The notes beneath the pieces were generated by a model. It saw nothing but the letters and a program-made list of their open reading frames with translations. It was not told the DNA's origin and did no database searches. 64,000 nucleotides of DNA. It comes from Rhodobacterales bacterium 32-67-9. Lineage in GTDB: Bacteria; Pseudomonadota; Alphaproteobacteria; Rhodobacterales; Rhodobacteraceae. Location: the NCBI GenBank assembly GCA_002280515.1, contig NCEA01000001.1, forward strand, positions 1-64,000. Reading direction: 5' to 3'. Below are positions 59,822 to 64,000 of the stretch, piece by piece (the stretch's first letter is position 1; each line of letters starts with the position of its first letter). The translations under genes and the position numbers were made by a program.

Positions 59822-60787
59822 ATGCTCGCCAAAGGCATCACCCTGCGCGCGCTCGAACTTTTCGAGGCGATCGCCCGGACAGGCACGGTCGCCGACGGCG
59901 CCCGCGCGGTGGGGCTGAGCCTGCCGGCCGCCTCGCAGCAATTGTCGAACCTCGAAGCCTCGCTCGGCACCGCGGTCTTCGACCGCGCGCACCGGCCGCT
60001 CGGCCTGACGCCGGCGGGCCGGATCCTGCTGCACCGCGCCGAGGCGGCGCTGAGCCAGATCCGCCAGGCGCAGGCCGAGCTTACCGTGCTCGACATCGCC
60101 CATCTGAAAAGCCTCCGGCTTGGCGTCATCGACGACTTCGACGCCGAGATCACGCCGAACCTCGTGATCGCGCTGGCCAAGAACCTGCGCAACTGCGACT
60201 TCCGGCTGACCACGGCGCCGAGCCATGACCTGACCGCGATGATGGCCGCCCGGACGCTCGACCTTGCCGTCGCCGCCGCACCGCAGGACGCGCTGGCCGG
60301 GATCCGCGAACATCCGCTGCTGCGCGACCCCTATCTGATTGCCGTGCCGCGCGGCTTCGTCCTGCCGAAGGGCCGCGAACTCGACGCGCTGCGCGCGCTG
60401 CCGCTTCTGCGCTATGACCGCGCCCAGTTCATGGGCCGCCAGATCGAGGCGCATCTGGCCCGCCACCGGATCAGCCTGCCCGACCGCTTCGAGATCGACA
60501 GCAACCAGTCGATCATGGCGCTGGTCGCCAGCGGCGCCGGGTTTTCCATCACGACGCCGCTGGCGCTCCTGCGGGCGCGGGCGTTCCTCGACGAGGTCGA
60601 CATCCATCCCCTGCCGCTGGCGGCGATGTCGCGCACCATCTCGCTCTTCGCGCCGGCCGACCAGCGCGACGATGTCGCGACCGAAATCGCGCGCACGCTC
60701 CGCGCGACGATGGCGGCGCGGCTGATCGCGCCGGTGCAGGGCCTTGCCCCCTGGCTTGGCGACAGTTTCGCCGTCATTCCCGCCTAG
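59822..60787 (+). CDS. LysR-family transcriptional regulator
   Basis: A 321-residue protein with an N-terminal winged helix: LRALELFEAIARTGTVADGA, then SLPAASQQLSNLEASLGTAV and FDRAHRPLGLTPAGR. The C-terminal substrate-binding part (from about residue 95) includes LKSLRLGVIDDFDAEITPNL. It is divergent from the HisD-like gene, 101 bp apart, the normal arrangement for a LysR regulator and its target. Confidence 0.92.
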   Translation: MLAKGITLRALELFEAIARTGTVADGARAVGLSLPAASQQLSNLEASLGTAVFDRAHRPLGLTPAGRILLHRAEAALSQIRQAQAELTVLDIAHLKSLRLGVIDDFDAEITPNLVIALAKNLRNCDFRLTTAPSHDLTAMMAARTLDLAVAAAPQDALAGIREHPLLRDPYLIAVPRGFVLPKGRELDALRALPLLRYDRAQFMGRQIEAHLARHRISLPDRFEIDSNQSIMALVASGAGFSITTPLALLRARAFLDEVDIHPLPLAAMSRTISLFAPADQRDDVATEIARTLRATMAARLIAPVQGLAPWLGDSFAVIPA

Positions 60788-60924
60788 ACCCGCGCTCACG
60801 ATCCCTCCGCCGCCAAACGTGGCACGCCGCCGATTGGGGGGACGGAAAGGCCTCGCGGCAAGCGCCGCCGGTCAGGTTTCGCAAGATCGAAGGATGGATT
60901 TCAAAACGTGGAACGTGCGCCGGC

Positions 60925-60947
60925 AGGCGGGTTCAAACCCACCCTAC
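60925..60947. repeat. Second copy of the GGTGGGTT/AACCCACC-type element
   Basis: GGCGGGTT-CA-AACCCACCCTAC lies immediately downstream of the minus-strand dmsC-like gene, overlapping its stop codon region. Related to the 51441 repeat, with one mismatch in the stem. It may act as the terminator of the molybdoenzyme operon. The gap 60788-60924 otherwise shows no gene. Confidence 0.55.
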
Positions 60948-61834
60948 GCCGGGTCGCCCTGGCGCTGGCCATAGTAAAGGCCGACGACATGCTCGGCCTC
61001 GGCAAAGAAGAGCCATCGGGCGACGAAGGCGCCGACGATATGGACCACGAAAATCGCGGCCATATAGGGCAGGACCGGCGGCACGACGAGAAGGCCGAGC
61101 AACGGCAAGAGCGCCGCGAGGACCACGGCGATCACCCGCAACCGCCGGGCATGGCGGCGACCGACGACATGGATCATTTCTCGCGTGAGGTAGTTCGGCC
61201 CGGTATGGGCGGGCGCGAATTGCCGGACCGTGCCCCCCTTTCCGAGCCCCGTCGCGGTCGAAAGCGTCTGCCCCGCCGCCCGGAACCGCCCGTCGCCGAG
61301 CCGGAAGGCCGTGATCAGCAGCACCCCGAGCACAAGGCAAAGAAGCGCCGCGATCCGCGCCTGCCCGCTCAGGATCGCGCCGGAGGTCGCGGCGAAGCCG
61401 AGAAAGAGCGCCGGCGTCGTCCAGTGGTTCCAGCGCGGCACCGTCTTCAGCTGGGCATAGATCATCGAGGTCGAGACCACCGTGAGGACGCAGACCGCCG
61501 CCGCCACCGCACCGAAATGGCCCGGCAACCCGCCGCCGAAGATCGCCGCCAGCGCCAGGGGCGCGAGCATGAGGAGCGCCCCCGCCGAGGCCCAGGCCTC
61601 GCGGCTGAGCCAGCTTGTCCGCCACTGGGTGAAGGCGCGCAGCGCCCGCGACGGATTGCCGAGATGGAAGGTCGAGGCCAGAAGCCCGGCGACGGCAAGC
61701 CCGTAGCCCAGGCCCCAAAGCAGGAAGGCGGCCGCGCCATAGACCTCGACCGCGCCGAGCGCGAGGAAGGCCAGGAGGCCGAAACCCGCGCCGGAGAGGA
61801 CCGTGAAGGCGATGACGGAGGGGGCGGGATGCAT
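60944..61834 (-). CDS. DmsC/SoeC-type membrane anchor subunit of a molybdoenzyme
   Basis: A 296-residue protein with about eight transmembrane helices (AFTVLSGAGFGLLAFLALGA at the start, LPYMAAIFVVHIVGAFVARW near the end). STFHLGNPSRALRAFTQWRT is a typical DmsC block with the conserved histidine. It anchors the catalytic and iron-sulfur subunits and exchanges electrons with quinones. Its ATG overlaps the stop of the iron-sulfur subunit gene by one base. Confidence 0.9.
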   Translation of the reverse strand: MHPAPSVIAFTVLSGAGFGLLAFLALGAVEVYGAAAFLLWGLGYGLAVAGLLASTFHLGNPSRALRAFTQWRTSWLSREAWASAGALLMLAPLALAAIFGGGLPGHFGAVAAAVCVLTVVSTSMIYAQLKTVPRWNHWTTPALFLGFAATSGAILSGQARIAALLCLVLGVLLITAFRLGDGRFRAAGQTLSTATGLGKGGTVRQFAPAHTGPNYLTREMIHVVGRRHARRLRVIAVVLAALLPLLGLLVVPPVLPYMAAIFVVHIVGAFVARWLFFAEAEHVVGLYYGQRQGDPA

Positions 61835-62568
61835 CAGAACTTCTCCAGCAGCCGGTCGAGCCAGCCGGCGAAGCCGGTGGCGGGCGTTTCAAGGAGCGGC
61901 GTCAGCGGCCCGTCGGGGGCGGCGCCCTTCTTGCGGGGTGGCAGGTACTTGTTCACCGGCTTCGTCCCCATTTCCGGCATCAGGTCATAGCCGCCGCGCT
62001 CGGCCACCAGCCGGCTGACGGCACTGCCGGGATCGCCGAGATCGCCGAAATGCCGTGCGCCGGTCGGACAGGTGCGGACGCAGGCCGGCATCCGGTCCTC
62101 CTCGGGCAGGTTCTCGTTGTAGATGCGGTCGACGCAGAGCGTGCATTTCTTCATCACCCCCGCCGAGGGGTCGAGTTCGCGCGCGCCATACGGGCAGGCC
62201 CAGGCGCAAAGGCCGCAGCCGATGCAGGCGTCCTCGTTCACCAGCACGATCCCGTCCTCGGCACGCTTGTAGCTGGCGCCGGTCGGGCAGACCGTAACGC
62301 AGGGCGCATCCTCGCAGTGCAGGCACGAGCGCGGGAAGTTGACGATCTCGGCCGGGCCGGCTTCGGGCGTGACTTCGTAGCCGTGGACCCGGTTGAGGAA
62401 GGTGCCGCAAGGCTCTGACCCGTAAGCATTCTGATCCGAGAGCGGCGCCCCGTAACCCTGGTCGTTCCAGCCCTTGCAGGCGGTGACGCAGGCCTGGCAG
62501 CCGACGCAGGTGTCGAGGTCGATCACCAGCCCGAGTTTCTTCGCCGAGGGCGGCGGCAGCGCGGTCAT
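61834..62568 (-). CDS. DmsB/SoeB-type iron-sulfur subunit with four cysteine clusters
   Basis: A 244-residue electron-transfer protein. Four cysteine groups bind four Fe4S4 clusters: CVGCQACVTACK, CLHCEDAPCVTVCPTGA, CIGCGLCAWACPYGA and CTLCVDRI together with CVRTCPTGARHFGD. There is no signal peptide, suggesting cytoplasmic location, as in the SoeABC sulfite dehydrogenase. The start at 62568 follows GAGGAACCGGCC and overlaps the catalytic subunit's stop (ATGA); the long upstream frame is antisense-like and is rejected. Confidence 0.93.
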   Translation of the reverse strand: MTALPPPSAKKLGLVIDLDTCVGCQACVTACKGWNDQGYGAPLSDQNAYGSEPCGTFLNRVHGYEVTPEAGPAEIVNFPRSCLHCEDAPCVTVCPTGASYKRAEDGIVLVNEDACIGCGLCAWACPYGARELDPSAGVMKKCTLCVDRIYNENLPEEDRMPACVRTCPTGARHFGDLGDPGSAVSRLVAERGGYDLMPEMGTKPVNKYLPPRKKGAAPDGPLTPLLETPATGFAGWLDRLLEKF

Positions 62569-64000
62569 GGCCGGTTCCTCCGCGCCGGCGGTACCGGCGA
62601 ACGGAGCGGCGGGAATTCCGGCTGCGCTTCGTGCGGCGGGACCGCCTTCTCGATCCGCACCCGCAGGTCGAACCAGGCCGCCTGCCCGGTCACCGGGTCG
62701 GAGTTCGACCAGCGCAGCCCGTCGCCCTTCTCGGGCAGAAGTTCGTGAATCAGGTGGTTGAGAAGAAAGCCTTTCGTCGCCTCCGGTGCCGCGGGGTCGA
62801 GGGCCCAGGCCCCCTTCCGCTTGCCGATCGCATTCCATGTCCAGATCGTGTTCGCGTTCAAGGCCGCCATATGCGCGACCGGCACGGTGATCGTGCCGGT
62901 GGGCGAGGTCACGCGGGCCCAGTCGCCGTCGCGGAAGCCGTGCGTCTCCCACAGCGCCGTCGGCAGGTAGAGCGGGTTGACCCCGTGGATCTGCCTGAGC
63001 CAGGCGTTCTGCGAGCCCCAGGAGTGATACATCGCCATCGGACGCTGGGTCAGGGCATGGATGGGATAGTCCGCCGCCGCCGCATCGCCGAAAGGTTCGT
63101 ACCAGACCGGCAGCGGGTCCATCGCCTGTTTCAGCCGGGCGCGCAGATGCTCCGGCGGCTGCAGGTCGCCGTGGCCTTCGGCGGCCAGTCGGAAGCGTTG
63201 CAACGGCTCCGACCAGAGCGAGAAGAGATAGGGCTGCGGCTTGTCGTAAAAGCCGAGCGAGACCGCCCAGTCCTGATAGGCGGCGTTCCACGGCTTGAAG
63301 AAGGCGGCCTCCTCGGGGACATGCTCGACGCAGAAACCGCCGTTGGCGATGTAGCGTTCCAACTGGTCCGGATTCGGCGCGCCGCGCCCGGTCTTTTCGC
63401 CGTCGCCGCGCCAGCCCATCAGCGGGCCGATCCCCGGCCGCCGTTCGTGCCGGACCATGTAATCCGCGTAATCCCGGTACTTTGCGTGACCTTCCTCATC
63501 GACGAAACCGGGCAGGCCAAGCCGTGCGCCAAGATCGACCAGCACCGACTGGAAGCCGCGCACGTCGCGGTCAGGCTCCACCACCGGCCAGCGGATCGCG
63601 TCCGCCGCCGCATCCGCCTCGCAGATCGGCCGGTCGAGCAGGCTGATGCAGTCGTGCCGCTCCAGATAGGTGGTGTCGGGCAGGATCAGGTCGGCATAGG
63701 CCACCATCTCGGAGGCATAGGCATCGGAATAGATGATGTGCGGAATCTTGTAGGCGCCGTCCGCGTCGGTGTCGGTCAGCATCTCCATCACCGCACCGGA
63801 GTTCATCGACGAGTTCCACGACATGTTCGCCATGTAGAGCAGGAGCGTGTCGATCCGGTAGGGATCGCCGGCATGGGCGTTCGGGATGACCATGTGCATC
63901 AGCCCATGCGCCGAGAGCGGGTTTTCCCAGCTGAAGGCCTTGTCGATCCGCGCCGGGCTGCCGTCCGCCTTCAGCGCCAGATGCTGCGGCCCCTGCACGA
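62565..64000 (-). CDS. Molybdopterin oxidoreductase catalytic subunit (DmsA/PsrA/SoeA-like), C-terminal half
   Basis: The visible 477 residues are the C-terminal half; the N terminus with its Fe4S4 motif and any Tat signal is outside the window. NMSWNSSMNSGAVMEMLTD, MVAYADLILPDTTYLERHD and PTALWETHGFRDGDWARVTS are typical of the bis-MGD family, the last being part of the molybdopterin dinucleotide-binding domain. With the B and C subunits downstream this is a three-subunit membrane complex. The C subunit type and lack of a signal on B fit SoeABC (sulfite to sulfate) but polysulfide or DMSO reductases are also possible. Confidence 0.9.
   Translation of the reverse strand, partial: VQGPQHLALKADGSPARIDKAFSWENPLSAHGLMHMVIPNAHAGDPYRIDTLLLYMANMSWNSSMNSGAVMEMLTDTDADGAYKIPHIIYSDAYASEMVAYADLILPDTTYLERHDCISLLDRPICEADAAADAIRWPVVEPDRDVRGFQSVLVDLGARLGLPGFVDEEGHAKYRDYADYMVRHERRPGIGPLMGWRGDGEKTGRGAPNPDQLERYIANGGFCVEHVPEEAAFFKPWNAAYQDWAVSLGFYDKPQPYLFSLWSEPLQRFRLAAEGHGDLQPPEHLRARLKQAMDPLPVWYEPFGDAAAADYPIHALTQRPMAMYHSWGSQNAWLRQIHGVNPLYLPTALWETHGFRDGDWARVTSPTGTITVPVAHMAALNANTIWTWNAIGKRKGAWALDPAAPEATKGFLLNHLIHELLPEKGDGLRWSNSDPVTGQAAWFDLRVRIEKAVPPHEAQPEFPPLRSPVPPARRNRP

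Noticed and set aside
62569-63291. Upstream extension of the iron-sulfur subunit frame
   Set aside because: It overlaps the catalytic subunit in another frame; the start at 62568 has a ribosome site and fits family length.

Overview
The window comes from a high-GC alphaproteobacterium, most likely of the Rhodobacteraceae/Paracoccaceae. The evidence is the CtrA plus SciP cell-cycle regulators side by side, the lipid A pathway using LpxI between lpxA and lpxB, folate-dependent TrmFO, the small Usg protein, an aglEFGAK-type alpha-glucoside operon, a GTTC-N7-GTTC motif of the alphaproteobacterial LexA type, and dispersed intergenic palindromes of a kind common in this family. No rRNA, tRNA, CRISPR array or prophage was recognised, but no covariance-model search could be run. 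LAYOUT. 1-3.3 kb: end of an IS5-type transposase abutting a small secreted-protein gene, a LuxR-type regulator, a GlsB-type membrane protein, OsmC and Usg. 3.5-11 kb: gyrA, a DoxX-like membrane protein, a 68-aa protein, trmFO-gluQ (tRNA modification), hisI and an IscU/NifU-like scaffold. 11-18 kb: a previously unlisted 40-aa membrane peptide with a LexA-type box and its own terminator, recG-ligA, ctrA, sciP and mnmA. 18.2-30.3 kb: one long minus-strand envelope and translation run, pyrH-frr-uppS-cdsA-dxr-rseP-(54-aa membrane protein)-bamA-skp-fabZ-lpxA-lpxI-lpxB, much of it translationally coupled. 30.4-39.9 kb: miaA, an AraC regulator, and a plus-strand oligopeptide/opine-type ABC operon whose two ATPases are fused, then a FemAB-like acyltransferase. 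39.9-51.3 kb: carbohydrate block aglE-F-G-A-K (alpha-glucoside uptake and hydrolysis), divergent glk, and zwf-pgl-pgi. 51.4-57.9 kb: AcuI-type reductase and a second peptide-type ABC operon, again with fused ATPases. 57.9-60.8 kb: remnant of a mandelate-racemase-family gene, a HisD-family dehydrogenase that does not look like biosynthetic HisD, and a divergent LysR regulator. 60.9-64 kb: a three-subunit membrane molybdoenzyme (DmsABC/SoeABC-like), catalytic subunit cut by the window edge. HOW IT WORKS TOGETHER. The agl block imports alpha-glucosides; AglA releases glucose; Glk, Pgi, Zwf and Pgl carry it to 6-phosphogluconate. Two different LacI-type palindromes lie upstream of aglE and of zwf, yet no LacI gene is present in the window. 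The HisD-family dehydrogenase, LysR and SoeABC-like complex could together form a sulfonate-to-sulfate branch, which is inference only. The item I consider most worth following up is the 40-aa membrane peptide preceded by a perfect GTTC-N7-GTTC box and followed by an intrinsic terminator: it has the organisation of an SOS-induced membrane micropeptide.
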